Source of the DNA: Nageia nagi
Taxonomy: Eukaryota > Pinophyta
Assembly: GCA_050084985.1 (NCBI GenBank)
Contig: JBITNC010000002.1
Coordinates: 4,650,001-4,714,000 of the forward strand
Length of the DNA stretch: 64,000 bases
Reading direction: 5' to 3'
Shown here piece after piece: positions 50,766 to 61,571 of the stretch (position 1 is the stretch's first letter; each line of letters begins with the position of its first letter). The translations under genes were made by a program, and so were the position numbers. Below the pieces are notes generated by a model. The model saw only the letters and a list, made by a program, of their open reading frames with translations, was not told the DNA's origin and did no database searches.

Positions 50766-50849
50766 TATTAAATATTTTTAAACTTTTAAAACATTTTTTA
50801 TGATCAGTATTAAATATTTTTAAACTTTTAAAACATTTTTTACGATCAA
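50766..50849. repeat. Tandem duplication, 42-base unit, two copies
   Basis: TATTAAATATTTTTAAACTT starts at 50,766 and again at 50,808; the units differ at one or two bases (TATGATCAG versus TACGATCAA). Confidence 0.92.
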
Positions 50850-50976
50850 TTTTTTTAAACCGTCAAAAACATAAAAGATACATATTTTTTATTATCATCA
50901 AAAATACATAAATAATAATAAAAAAATTATAAATTTATTATTATTATTAAATATTTATCTATGATATTGATATTAA

Positions 50977-50987
50977 TATATAAATAT
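50977..50987 (+). promoter_or_regulatory. Possible TATA box of the YGGT gene
   Basis: ATATAAATATA lies about 140 bases before the start codon. The whole region is AT-rich, so chance occurrence is likely. From about 51,060 the sequence becomes CG-rich, which probably marks the 5' untranslated region. Confidence 0.3.
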
Positions 50988-51125
50988 ATTTGGATGAACA
51001 TAAAAAGTTTGAAGTGTATACTGATAGGCATTACAGTATTGAAACCGTCATAAAAAATTTGTGGACGGAGCGCGATTGAGCGGAGATAATTTACTCGCGG
51101 ATTCGAACCTTGGCATCCGCGGAAG

Positions 51126-51821
51126 ATGGCGGCCACACCTCTGCAACAATTTCAAATTCAGACAACTACTATACAGGTACACAGTACGAGAAATCTAGTT
51201 CCCTTATCTTTGCCAATTCGAAATCTCTCCGTTTCAGCAATACCCACAACCTTTTTTTCTGGTCTCGGCTTAAAATTAAAAAACCCTAAAACCGTAACCC
51301 TAACCTCGAAGTTCAAACCTAGAATTTTATCATGCCGGGCTTGCTCAAAACCAAGCCAGGTAACCTCTCGTTCCAACAAAATTTTGGCGCTGGCCGTTTT
51401 ATCCGGAGTCAACGTTGTGGCGATTAGAACCGTGGCAGAAAAGTTTTTGCAAACCCTAATTGCAAACCCTAGTTTTCGGCCTCCACTGGGGGTGGCTTCG
51501 CTTATTAGTAGTTCAAGCCCCCTGTTCTTTGCCGCTGCAAGCAGTAGCGCGCGCGTTGCTACACCTTACGACGTGATTGCTTCTGGCATGGCCAAATGGC
51601 TTCAGCTTTACAGTGGTGTTCTCATGATCAGAGTTATGCTCAGCTGGTTTCCTAACATCCAGTGGGAGCGACAGCCCATGTGTGCAATCAGGGATCTTTC
51701 GGATCCTTATTTGAATCTCTTTAGAAATGTTTTACCTCCTGTTATGGGAATTCTTGATATCAGTCCCATGTTGGCTTTTTTTGTTCTAGGGTTTTTCCAA
51801 GTTGTTTTAGGTCATCACTAA
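51126..51821 (+). CDS. YLMG1: YGGT-family protein, plastid-targeted (YlmG homologue)
   Basis: A 231-residue protein in one uninterrupted exon. Residues 1 to about 70 are rich in Ser, Thr and basic residues and poor in acidic ones, as in a chloroplast transit peptide. A hydrophobic stretch at 86-100 follows. The YGGT domain spans about 150-227: a membrane segment (157-173) leads into IRVMLSWFPNIQWERQP (168-184), then AIRDLSDPYLNLFRNVLPP (187-205), and a second membrane segment with DISPMLAFFVLGFFQVVLG (211-229). This pattern matches plant YlmG1-type proteins, for which a role in plastid nucleoid distribution has been reported; the role here is inferred. The start is chosen because AAGATGGCGG is a strong plant context and the transit peptide begins there. 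No frameshift or internal stop. GC and CpG are far above the window average. It is the only gene in the window that looks functional. Confidence 0.92.
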   Translation: MAATPLQQFQIQTTTIQVHSTRNLVPLSLPIRNLSVSAIPTTFFSGLGLKLKNPKTVTLTSKFKPRILSCRACSKPSQVTSRSNKILALAVLSGVNVVAIRTVAEKFLQTLIANPSFRPPLGVASLISSSSPLFFAAASSSARVATPYDVIASGMAKWLQLYSGVLMIRVMLSWFPNIQWERQPMCAIRDLSDPYLNLFRNVLPPVMGILDISPMLAFFVLGFFQVVLGHH

Positions 51822-51880
51822 GGGACTCTTTTGTTCTAGGGTTTTTCGAAATGGGGTTTAGGTTATCATTAAGAGACTTC
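51781..51880. repeat. 50-base tandem duplication spanning the YGGT stop codon
   Basis: TTGTTCTAGGGTTTTTC starts at 51,781 and again at 51,831, and the remaining parts match (TTTTAGGTCATCACTAAGGG versus GTTTAGGTTATCATTAAGAG). The first unit encodes the last residues and stop of the gene; the second lies in the 3' untranslated region. Confidence 0.9.
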
Positions 51881-52204
51881 AGAAAAATATAGCTTAATTA
51901 CGACAAAAGGCAGTCGAGTTAATTATTGGTTGTGTATGATATTAGCATATGAGATGTTCATGTCAGTCAAAAAATTGAGTTGTTTCGAATGGGGCAATAC
52001 AAGCATATTGTTTTCTATTTTGTAATTCTCAAAAACAGCTTTAATTCATCCGTGCTAGTTCCGGTAATTTCTGTTTAGCAATGTGCAATTTATTTAAAAA
52101 AAACATTCAATTCAATCGATGGGACTATTGGTACAACATTGGGACAATGAAAGTTGATGAAGTATCCATTCAATCCAGTTAAGATTATCCATATGCAGTT
52201 AAGA
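51881..52204. other. 3' flank of the YGGT gene
   Basis: Probably the 3' untranslated region, then AT-rich flank. No clear poly(A) signal could be singled out. Confidence 0.4.
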
Positions 52205-52680
52205 CAATGAATGTTGAAATAAATTCAATTGAATTGCTGTAAATTATAAAATGTATGGGGCATATTAAATGTCAAAAATTAATAATGGAGCATGTGGTTG
52301 ATTGATGTATCTATAATTTAATGGAAGTATAGTGTTTGGAGTATGAAGTTAGATTATGATATGATTTAGCTTTGAGAAGCAGATAGAATGGGTATATTAG
52401 TATATTATGCACATAATTGAGTATTAGCATCTGTTAAATTGATGCATCTATGTATAATGCAATGAAGTGTGGGGTTCTAAGTATGAAAGTACAATGTTTG
52501 ATTAATTTGAGTATTGATTAAATGCTATTTTTGTTATATTGGTGTATATATCTTTGATAATATGCCATGTATAGAATTGAGTGTAGATAGTTGTCTTTTA
52601 ATGTACTTTTAAATCCATTGGTTTGAAGGATTTATCAAAGTTTGTTCAAAAGTAAATATATATCAATTAAGAATTTAAAT
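52205..52680. repeat. Unclassified repeat R1, copy B (partial)
   Basis: Aligns to copy A from 35,838 and across the CACTA insertion site, which is empty here (TTA at 52,424-52,426), and through the CCATTGGTTTGAAGGATTTA landmark. It ends near 52,680 while copies A and C continue. A roughly 39-base tandem duplication (AATTAAGAATTT(A/G)AATAA) follows at about 52,666-52,742. Confidence 0.88.
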
Positions 52681-54019
52681 AATGAATATGATGAATCCAA
52701 CTTAATTAAGAATTTGAATAACGAATATAATGAATCCATCAAAGGAATGTTGATATATTGTATTTAGGATTCATTATATTGATAAATTGACTCAACTAAA
52801 AGACCAAAATAAGGTTCCTCTACTATTATCAATGATTCAGTGCAGATTGGAAAAGAGGACTCTAGGTTTAGTTCTACAAGCCAGTGAGCCGATGCGTAGA
52901 ATGTCAGAATCCTCAAAAACAGTCCATAAGGGAGCACCTGATTCTCTGTTTTCATCTAAAACAATATTAGACCACAATTTAGACATTAAATATAGAACAG
53001 TGTGTTCAAGGATGAAGACCTAAAATAGGAGCTCCCAGTCCATGATTTTGCATAGGCAATCTTCTCATAGTTTCAGTTAATGCTTCTAGAACCACCTTAG
53101 GAGTTGTTTGATACAATTCCTTTGGTTATTCTTGAGTATAATGTGATGCTAAGATAAGATGATGTATCGAATGGTTGTAGCAGTGACCGGGACTTATTTT
53201 CTAATCCGTACTTTTTTGTCATCCAAATTTTCGAGGTTGTCAGGCCAATGCTTAGGCTGGGTTTTATCTTTCCTAAACCTTATTAAGCTAAGGCTATTTA
53301 TCTAAATTTCATGCTATATCATTTCATTCAAGTATTATCACTGGGAATGTATTGTATTCCTTTGCATAAGATGCTTTCAAAACCTGTCCATGAGAGAAAT
53401 TGTAAGCAGTATTGAGGTAGATAGAGCCTCTCATATTTGACCTTCCAGAAATTTTAGCTCGATAACAAAATTCATATCTTGCCATTACAATGAAACAAAT
53501 CTACATTCTAATTTTAGGTTATGTGGGGGTTCTTCTGCTTAATAATGAGGATTTATATCACATGTTGGTTCTTTACTGTGTGAGTCTATGGCCTGAAACC
53601 AATCATGATGCACATTAGATATATATTATTATTGATTTTAAGAATAGTTCCTGTTTTTTTGTCTCTCCTGTCAGCTGAAAAGTTATGACAAAGATGAGAA
53701 GTCTCATAGCAAGAAATCTATTACAGGGCTGTGTTTGATGTCCATTCTTTTACCGAGCGCATTCTTTAATAAAAATTCTTTTTAGTGAGCAATAAAAAGG
53801 GAACATTACACACACATCAAGCACCACAACAGTCACACAATTCTCACAACCTTACTAAAGCAACATATGACAATTACTATAATGTACTCTACTCCAAAAA
53901 TGTGTTGGTACGAGTCCAATCAACCTTTGGTAATCTTACATAAAGATGAAATGGCTTTAGTATTGCCATACATTCCACATAACTACATTCTTTCATTTAT
54001 ATAACATGTGCATGAAATA
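52681..54019. other. No gene recognised
   Basis: Moderately AT-rich. Open frames at 52,787-53,023 (+) and 52,764-52,955 (-) overlap and show no family. The right part may be 3' sequence or intron of the sacsin-like pseudogene whose readable part ends near 54,020. Confidence 0.35.
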
Positions 54020-54325
54020 AATGATTGTTCAGAAATTTTACCTTGCAAAGAATACATCTCTGCCCTTGCCAATTCTGATGGTAGAGAATCATCACAGCTT
54101 AAAGATGTAGAAAAGACCAGACCAGAGGGATCAAACAAATAAGAAATCCATCAGATACTATAAATGAAATGTCACAAAGCTGGTAACAACTAAGTAGTCC
54201 TGAGCCATGATTGAGTGTTTGGCCCTGGAGCTTCCATGGAGGATCAACTTAAAGAATGGATAGTTCTGTCATGCTAAGCACAGCTCCTTCAAGAACAACT
54301 GTCGAGGAAGGACCTTGATATTCAC
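54020..54325 (-). pseudogene. Sacsin-like exon block 3: start of repeat 3 (truncated)
   Basis: GEYQGPSSTVVLEGAVLSMT is followed by a stop near 54,252. Shifted frames go on with QTLNHGSGLLSCYQLCDISF and FDPSGLVFSTSLS to about 54,020. Beyond that no sacsin homology was found, so the C-terminal third or more of the protein is missing. Confidence 0.85.
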
Positions 54326-54545
54326 CTGAAAAGCATTGCAAGCAACCATAGTGAATAGTCAGGGTCATCTTTATAGTGGACACCAAGTGTTCCTTGTTAA
54401 AAGTGCTCCTTCGCAACACAGCTTTGGGATGTAACACTAATTGGGAAAATAAATTCAAAAGATAGAGATAAAGGCATACTGCAGATACAAGCTAATAATG
54501 CTTAGATTTAGAAAAATGTAAAAAAGACAAATATACGAGTCACAC
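54326..54545 (-). other. Second intron of the sacsin-like gene
   Basis: The donor TTTAG|GTGTGA lies at 54,546/54,545 and the acceptor GCTTTTCAG|GTGAAT at 54,326/54,325. Joining completes a Gly codon and gives LKPNLGEYQGPS, matching the family. Length 220 bases. Confidence 0.85.
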
Positions 54546-56044
54546 CTAAATTAGGTTTAAGCAAAGACTGCTTTGGATGATCCCGTTTATTATAAACAAC
54601 ATGTAGTTTCTTTGCTTCACATCTGTCTGCTATCTTTAAAAGATCAAACAATAGAAGATTATCATCTCCATATCTTTTAAGCAGTTCCGCTATTCTAGTA
54701 TGATCCATGCATGGTATGTCTTTTGTCACTTCCTGATCCATAAAGGACATATTTCGTAGTGACTTTGTGCAAAGTCTTTCAGCCAAATCATTGCTTATAC
54801 TTAAATGTACAAAATTTTTAACTTCCATGTTAGTTCCTGTCAGCCAAGCAGCATCATTATCGACAAGACCCCTCAAAGGTTTTAAAATCCCAAAGGTATG
54901 TGGTACTAGAATTGAATATTCAGAAGCTTTATATGAAGCTTGTTCTCCCAATGTGTTTTCAACAGCCTCAAGAACCCAAAGAAAAAACCTCAACTGTTCC
55001 GATGAAAGAGATGTTGCTTTTATGTCTTCTTTTAAATATTGTAAGACTTGGACATAATCCTTAATGCTGAATGTCAACCTTACACCCAAGGATGTAAGAA
55101 GACCCCTAAAACCTGACAATTCAGATGGTACAACATACAACACGGCTGAAATTTTGCTGGTGAGTCAAATGCCAACACCTTAGGAGACACAAAACTATCT
55201 CCAATCCACACCCATTGAATTCCCTCAAGTAGGGATTGTAATATTACAAAATCTTCTGTACGCACAAATTCCTGAAGCAGCGAATAGAGTGATGGGACCT
55301 CCCTTTCAAATACTACATCAAGAAATTCCTTCCTCTTGCCATCAGGTTTAGATTTTGTGCAACCATAAGCCTTGGATAACTCAATCAATTGAGCTGCTAG
55401 TACACCAACATTTGGGCATTTCAACCCACCAAGCGTCAGCTGTATGTGAGATGAGATGCACTCCCCATTGAGTATCCGCATGGTTGATGATGCTAACCAC
55501 ATTTGAGACTTAAGGCTAACCACTTTTGGAGGGGCATTTGAACCTCTAATAGTTTTGGGCCAAGGTATTCCTTGGACTGGTGGATCAACATAAACAGGAC
55601 ACCAATAGGTATTTGCTAGTTCCATCCAATACCCTTCTTCTAATTCATCGTTCACCAAGCCATCTGATTGGCAAGTAATATCAGTACATGTTTGACTGCT
55701 TTCTCCTAGGTGTAAGTTTGCCAAGATTCCATCTTCTCTCTCTTCATCATAAATACATTCCTTGCTCTAGGTTCTGAGGTTGTTCAGTAGAACTTCTGAT
55801 TTCTATGTTATAGATAAATGCAAGTAAATCCTTGGCCAGTTTGAATGCTATAGACTCTTTTCCAGATTCATATGACATTGCAACAGATCTCGCACTATCC
55901 AATAAACCCCTCTGACCAGGAGAATTTCTCAGTCCCAATCCAGCCAAAAAATAAAGGATTTCAGGAGCAGCAAATTCTCTGGATGGAAAGAAATCATCTT
56001 TATGCAGTAGCAGATGCAACACTGGAGCACGTAGATTGTACAAC
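54546..56044 (-). pseudogene. Sacsin-like exon block 2: end of repeat 2
   Basis: The open frame 56,043-55,747 gives LYNLRAPVLHLLLHKDDFFP and LAGLGLRNSPGQ. After a shift near 55,780 a frame runs 55,724-55,080 with YWCPVYVDPPVQGIPWP, RILNGECISSHIQLTLGG and IQWVWIGDSFVSPKVLAFDS. A second shift near 55,140 leads to 55,143-54,508 with LYVVPSELSGFRGLL, LGVRLTFSIKDYVQVLQ, DLLKIADRCEAKKLH and YNKRDHPKQSLLKPNLG at the donor site. Positions 55,382-55,488 are the part duplicated at 35,729-35,835. Confidence 0.92.
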
Positions 56045-58296
56045 CTGGGTATAAAGAAAATAAAGATTAAACTATGTGCAGCCTACCTATCATTTGCAAA
56101 CAATACAAATAACAAGCTTTCATTTTGAATTCATGGGGACAAACGATATTATCCATTTTGATAACAATGTTTTATCATGCAGGTGATTTACAATGCACAT
56201 TATTTTTTGAAGTAAACCTAGCATGTTAGCAAGCTTTTGAGTTTCTTTTTTTCACATATTGAGGGATGACTTCTGTTGTTCGATCAAAGAGAAAGTATAG
56301 AGTGCCACTTGCCAAGTTTGTGCACCCCAACCTTGCAATGTCCAGATATTGCTGCAATAGGATACCAGATACAGCACTAGCCAATAAGAAACAAGTCATG
56401 CTCCAACTAATTGGATTGTCTATGTCCATCTCATAAACATGAATAAATAAAAAGGCCACTAAAATGCTATGCAACAACACACATACCTAAATCACTATTA
56501 GAGAGCCTATAGATGGATAAAAACACCACATGAAGTCTAAAATATCTCAAAACACAGTCTGGAGAGAGGAGAGAATAAAAACTCTACAGAATGAAAACCC
56601 AATACTCTTTACTGGCCATGGCTTCAAAAGCTAAATACAATGATAGGCAGGCTTGTGCTTAAATATGTCTATGAGCTTAAAACAATGATAGACAGGCTGT
56701 TGTCAAAATATGTTTATGAGGTAAAAACTATGATAGATACGCTTGTGTTGAAATATGATTCCATAAAGATAAAGGAATGTCTCATAGACATCACAAATGC
56801 CCCAAGATCTTTAGCAATGCTCACAAACTGTCGAGGATGGACCACGGGCAGTGTAGGACTGCTGAACCAGACTGCAGGCAGTCCAGAATATCTAGAACAG
56901 GACCATGGCTGGTTTGTAAAAGTCCACCAAGTGAGGTGAAACAAGATGTGTTAGATTCTGTAGATAAAGGGTATCAGGGTTATGAAGATAAAACAACTTG
57001 TAAAATGCAGATAATAAGCCCTGAAAAATGACAGTACACTAACAACTGCAGAATAACAAACACAGATTTGGGGGTTTCAATGTATTCGTTTCTCTTACTT
57101 AGATTATACAAAATAGCACACACACAATATAATATATGTGGGGTGCATGACCCTTCATTTCCAATACAGTAGGTCTTCAATGATGTTCTTTAAATCCCAA
57201 ATCTCTTTATCTAATTCCAACTCGTTAGAAATCTATTTCAGCATCAATATCTCCAACAGTTTGGGATAGTATGTTGGAAAATATACAGAACTTGAACCTT
57301 TTTCCAGACAACAAACTAGAAATATCCTCTAAGGAGACTTTGAATTATGGGTTTGCGATTTCACATAAACGAAACTCATTTTAACTATGAAATACCTACC
57401 AAATTGAATCAGCAATCTTCATCAGAGACTAACTAATTAGCAAGAAAGAATAACTTGCCACATGTTGGCATACAACAGATCTACGAGAAAAAGAGTAAAA
57501 TATAGGTGTGCAGCAACTCTTTATATCTGGAATCCCCCACAACCTACAAAAGAATATCATTCACATAATAATTTATACCTACAACCTTCCAACACACACT
57601 ATTGGCATCTGGCATCCTATTTCAACACAATTGAGAGAAGGGAGTAGTAAAAATATTGATTGCAGAATGTGCATGTCTCAAAATCGTAGAGGTGTTTTCC
57701 TATGTAACATGCATTGTTCTTTCAGTTAAATAATAGTCTCTTGTTGCCCCATGACATATAATGATATGAAATTGATATTAATCCCTATTAATACCCAGAT
57801 ATGTCAATAACGCTGAAGTACATTGTCAAGCAACAACAGTAATAAGGACGCAGAAAGGTTTGAAAGAATGCATAGGTTACAAGACAAAAGAGAAGACAGA
57901 AGAGAAAGAAATGAATGCCACAATCCCACAAAATTTAAGATAAAAAATATTACTACTAAGGGCCTACTAGAGAATGTGCTTTGAAGAATGTTCCATAATA
58001 AAAAAGGCCTTGTGGATTCAACCTTAGTGACAACTATGTACATATGTGGGTCAAAAAAATATATATTAAAAATTTAAAACAAACGAAAGTAACAGAACAC
58101 AACAATATGTGTGAAAAAATAAGAAAATAGAAAATAAATCAGAACAAATACTGTTTATACTTAATGATCATAGAGGACTGCATTCTCCTCTTCCTTATAT
58201 ATAATTCAAGTGCAACATGGGCCTTTCTTCATACTCTTGCACTTCTTATATGCTTACAAAAATAGTAGACAGAAGAAAACCTAGGTTCAGCAATAC
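56045..58296 (-). other. Intron of the sacsin-like gene
   Basis: The - strand donor GGAAA|GTATTG lies at 58,297/58,296 and the acceptor TATACCCAG|GTTG at 56,045/56,044. Joining them restores a Lys codon and continuous sacsin homology (QKPGK then LYNLRAPVL). Length is 2,252 bases. It holds a 45-base tandem repeat at 56,637-56,768 and short open frames of no known family. Confidence 0.85.
56637..56768 (+). repeat. 45-base tandem repeat, about 2.9 copies, in the sacsin intron
   Basis: ACAATGATAG starts at 56,637 and 56,682, and ACTATGATAG at 56,727; spacing is exactly 45. On the + strand the repeat is open and encodes a 15-residue unit, MI(G/D)(R/T)L..KYVYE.KT, within a 99-codon frame (56,640-56,939). 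Whether this frame is ever translated is unknown; no family was recognised. Confidence 0.85.
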
Positions 58297-61200
58297 TTTC
58301 CAGGCTTCTGTAAAGATCCTTGTGCTGTCAAGATGAAAGGTACTTCAGAGATGGACTTTCCAATAGAAGAATCCTCCTGAATTGTAAATTTCAGGTCCCG
58401 AATCACCTTCAACATAACATCTGGTTCTGAAGCAAATTAAGATAATGTATTAATTACGATTTCCCTGTAAAATTGTTTCTTTGAAGGTCTATCAATCCCT
58501 AGGTAATGTTTCAAAATGATTTCTTCTCTTTGTGAAGATGTATGAATAAAGTTATGATTTCCATTCTGCAGGATGAATCGTAGGCATAAGTTCTAATAAA
58601 GATGATGTAAGTAGTAAAAGATTGGTTCCGACATTGCTAGCAATTTTGTGTCGGTTACTTAAAATATGATCGTCAATTGTACAATCAATAAGCAAATATG
58701 GTACTACATCTTTTAGCAGTTAATACTCATTTTGGTTAGTCATATAACATTATCACTTTATCTAGATTTAGTGAATATGCCTGTAGCAAGAGGAGGCAAA
58801 GGTAGACCATGCAATTTTTGAGATATCAAAGGATCCTTAACATCATCCAAACAATATTTCAGAGTTATATGCATTGCTTCTTTCTGCTTGAATCCATGTT
58901 TACGCTGACTAAACAAATTTCCCAGAAGATGTGGAGAGAGATATCTCAACGAAGGACAAAACTTGCGAAATGCATCCACTACTATCTTTGGTGCAGTTAT
59001 CAAAGGTAATCCTGCTTCTGCTAATGCCTTACCAAGTTCACTGATCTCTGGAAAGGAAAAACCAGGGAAAACAGCCTGCTTTGCAGAAATCCATTGACCA
59101 CTTCTAACCTTTCTGTAAAGGACACAAACCTCTAGATCCGAGATGCTCATATAAACTTTCTTCATGAATGATAACCACGGCTCTCGTATAGCTGTAGTGG
59201 GCCAAAACGATTAATATGCACTACATGGACCAATTTCAGTGGCAATGTTAGCACATAAACGTGCATATGCTAGAGCTGCAGCATCATCAAGAAGACAGCG
59301 GTTCCAATCAGACCTTAGCTTCCCTCCTTCTGCCATATCATCACCAAACCACATGTTCCTCTGATTTGATGGCAGTTCAAAGTAGCCATTGACATGTACT
59401 GGAAGACTTGTAATGACAGGCAAAGACAAAAATGAAAAAAACAAAATGCACGACCATCGATTGCATGTTCAGCAAGAGTTGCTTCATTTTTTCCTTCTTT
59501 TCTCAAACCTGAATGTAACTTGGCTGCTACACCTGCGCATGGGATGGAATTATGTGCTCTATTTTCCAATGCGTCAGATTTTCCTTTGGCATGTACACAG
59601 TCACTCACCATCCACTTGATAATACTATAACTCTCCTCTCCCACAACTCTGCGGAAACTGTGCTTCTGGTGTTGTCTGCAATTTTTGAAAGGACTTCTCT
59701 TTGCCCATGCCAGTTTTGCGATCGCCATAAATAAAGTCAAGCATGACTTTTTGTGGACATGGTTGATTCCTCATTGTATCAACAAGAAGCCTGGACACAC
59801 GGTGTAATAGCAACAATTCATGATTTGATCCATCCTTTACATATATTGAAATGCTCATTATATTTCGTAAAAAAGGCAAGGCCTCACGTGCATTAGCTTA
59901 AAAAGATGAGAAAATAGATATAAGATCCTCAGGCCCATAACTTTCTTAATTTGTCTGCAAGCGGATAGACTGGGAGTTGTGTCCCAGGAAAAGCATTATG
60001 CATGTCACAATCAAAGTGCAAGTACGGAGAAAACTGATCAGGAAATTCATTTAAAATGCCTCTACGAACAAAGCTGATTCTCAAGCCAGGATGTGATGGA
60101 GTAATCCCTGGAAGCTACTAGGCATGAGGATCGAACATCACAATGTTTTCTCCAGAAATAAATCCAGGAATATTCGTGAAATGATAAACAGAGCTGAATC
60201 CAATACGAAACCTCCCATTAGCAAATGGCTTTTCAAGTTTACTGTCTTGTCCAATGCGTGAAATTGCATAAAGATCTTAAGGGCTGTAAAAACAGAAAGA
60301 AAGATTGATGAAGTTCTATACTGAGTTTTATCCAAAAAAAAGGAAACTTCCGAAGTCCCGCATCATCAGCATTTTGTACAAAGTTCAAATAAAATTCCAG
60401 GACCATCCGCATACATTTCAACTATATGCTTCGATCTTGTTTTTAAGACCTCATGCTGATCAAAAGCTTCTGCTGCCCCATACAAGCCCAAATTCATGGA
60501 GTCAGCATTCTCTCCGCAACATCATTTGATATGTTTGCATGCAAAAATTTGGGAACCTTCGTGTTTGCTGCCAAAGCCACAGGCAATAAGCCCTCTGACT
60601 TACCCCATTGATTAGAGCTAGATAACCATGGAGCATCATTGAAGGCAAGTTCTGTTGTAGGCATAAGAATAGATGAGAGAGGACTGTAACATACGATCTG
60701 GTTGTCATGAAAATTGGCATCAGCCAGATATTGCACAATAAGGATTGCTTCTCTAAGTTCATTCATATCTAATGGACTTCTAGTTTTGTTTACAGCCATT
60801 TTAGATAGGACGTAGCAAAATCTCTAGGACTTAAGTATTCTCGCACACCTAGCTCTATGAATAGCTTTCTAAAAACAGCTAGATCAGCATGAGTAACTCG
60901 TATATATGGAGCTAAATGAAGAGGTTCTAAATACTTTTGGAAATCCATATCCCTCCCTAATTCACCGACATCCTTCTAAAATTGCTTTTACTATATCTAC
61001 TTCATCTGTACCAATGATAGCAGTCAAAAGCGAATTAATATCTTTGACATAGACATTGCTAATTCCTGTTGATATATCTGCTTTTGCACAAGCTCATGAT
61101 TTTGTCCAAGCTTAAGAAGCTGTGCAGCAATAACGCTTCCTCCTAATGAAGAGGACCAACCAAGACAACATGATAGGATGTTTGAGAGGCATTCCCCCTC

Positions 61201-61570
61201 AAGCATGTGCATGCTGGAAGAAACAAGCGAAATATTCATGGCCAAACGAACCAATTTGGGAGGGGCCACCGTTGTAGAAACTGAAGGCCATGGCAAAACT
61301 GGATACGGAGGATTTACTAAAACAGGGCACCAGCAAATCATAGTGAGATCATTCCAAAATTTTGTCGACTCAATGCATGAACTTGTATCTTGTATGTTTA
61401 GTTATGACGCCATTTTTGTTAGCATTTTATTGACGACCTTGTGTCTCTTATTAGAGTGCTATAGCAGCCATCAATTTGCATTTAGCTCCAAATAAGAAAG
61501 TAACACTTTTTCCCCTTGAGAGTGCCTTTGGCAGGATCATCATCCATTATTGACTCTATCTACCAGGCAC
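58297..61570 (-). pseudogene. Sacsin-like exon block 1: end of repeat 1 and repeat 2
   Basis: Near 61,360-61,290 the - strand reads FWNDLTMICWCPVLVNPPYP, then HMLEGECL and AAQLLKLGQNHELV. Frameshifted pieces follow: TAIIGTDEVDIVKAILEGCR, stop; LHLAPYIRV and FIELGVREYL; and LREAILIVQYLADANFHDNQ. The second ATPase-like module begins near 60,420: MYADGPGILFEL, QNADDAG (60,357-60,378), ISRIGQDSKL (60,236-60,266) and a glycine loop read as GRFRIGF, where Arg replaces Gly. GENIVMFDPHA is near 60,140. Later come LPVHVNGYFELPSNQR near 59,380, WISAKQAVFPGFSFPE near 59,070, and an open frame to a stop at 58,758. Near 58,430-58,300 VMLKVIRDLKFTIQED leads to the donor site. The adenine-binding part is damaged, so ATPase activity is not expected. 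Confidence 0.9.
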
Positions 61571-61571
61571 T

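Larger units (their letters stand above)
49867..51060. other. AT-rich upstream region of the YGGT gene
   Basis: No gene recognised up to about 51,060. A 75-codon open frame at 50,110-50,337 is compositional. A 42-base tandem duplication lies at 50,766-50,849. Confidence 0.4.
54020..61570 (-). pseudogene. Sacsin-like gene, decayed (whole readable span)
   Basis: The - strand encodes the middle of a plant sacsin-like protein, normally about 4,700 residues with repeated Hsp90-type ATPase regions. Order: tail of the first sacsin repeat, second ATPase-like repeat, its tail, and the start of the third. It is dead by several criteria. The 5' end is cut off at 61,570 by R1. Frameshifts occur near 60,950, 60,810, 60,510, 60,385, 59,430, 58,750, 55,780, 55,140 and 54,130. 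About 200 residues are missing near 58,570, and part of an exon plus most of an intron near 60,285. Readable sequence ends near 54,020. Two introns keep GT...AG ends, so this is not a processed copy. The family call is firm; whether it transcribes is unknown. Confidence 0.93.

Noticed and set aside
51158-51412. 84-codon frame antisense to the YGGT gene
   Set aside because: Shadow of the real coding frame in GC-richer DNA; no motif of its own.
52787-53023. 78-codon + frame downstream of R1 copy B as a gene
   Set aside because: Overlaps an equally long - frame, no family signature, no splice or promoter context.
56226-56480. 84-codon hydrophobic frame in the sacsin intron as an extra exon
   Set aside because: The splice junction 58,297 to 56,044 already joins sacsin homology without a gap, so no exon is needed here.
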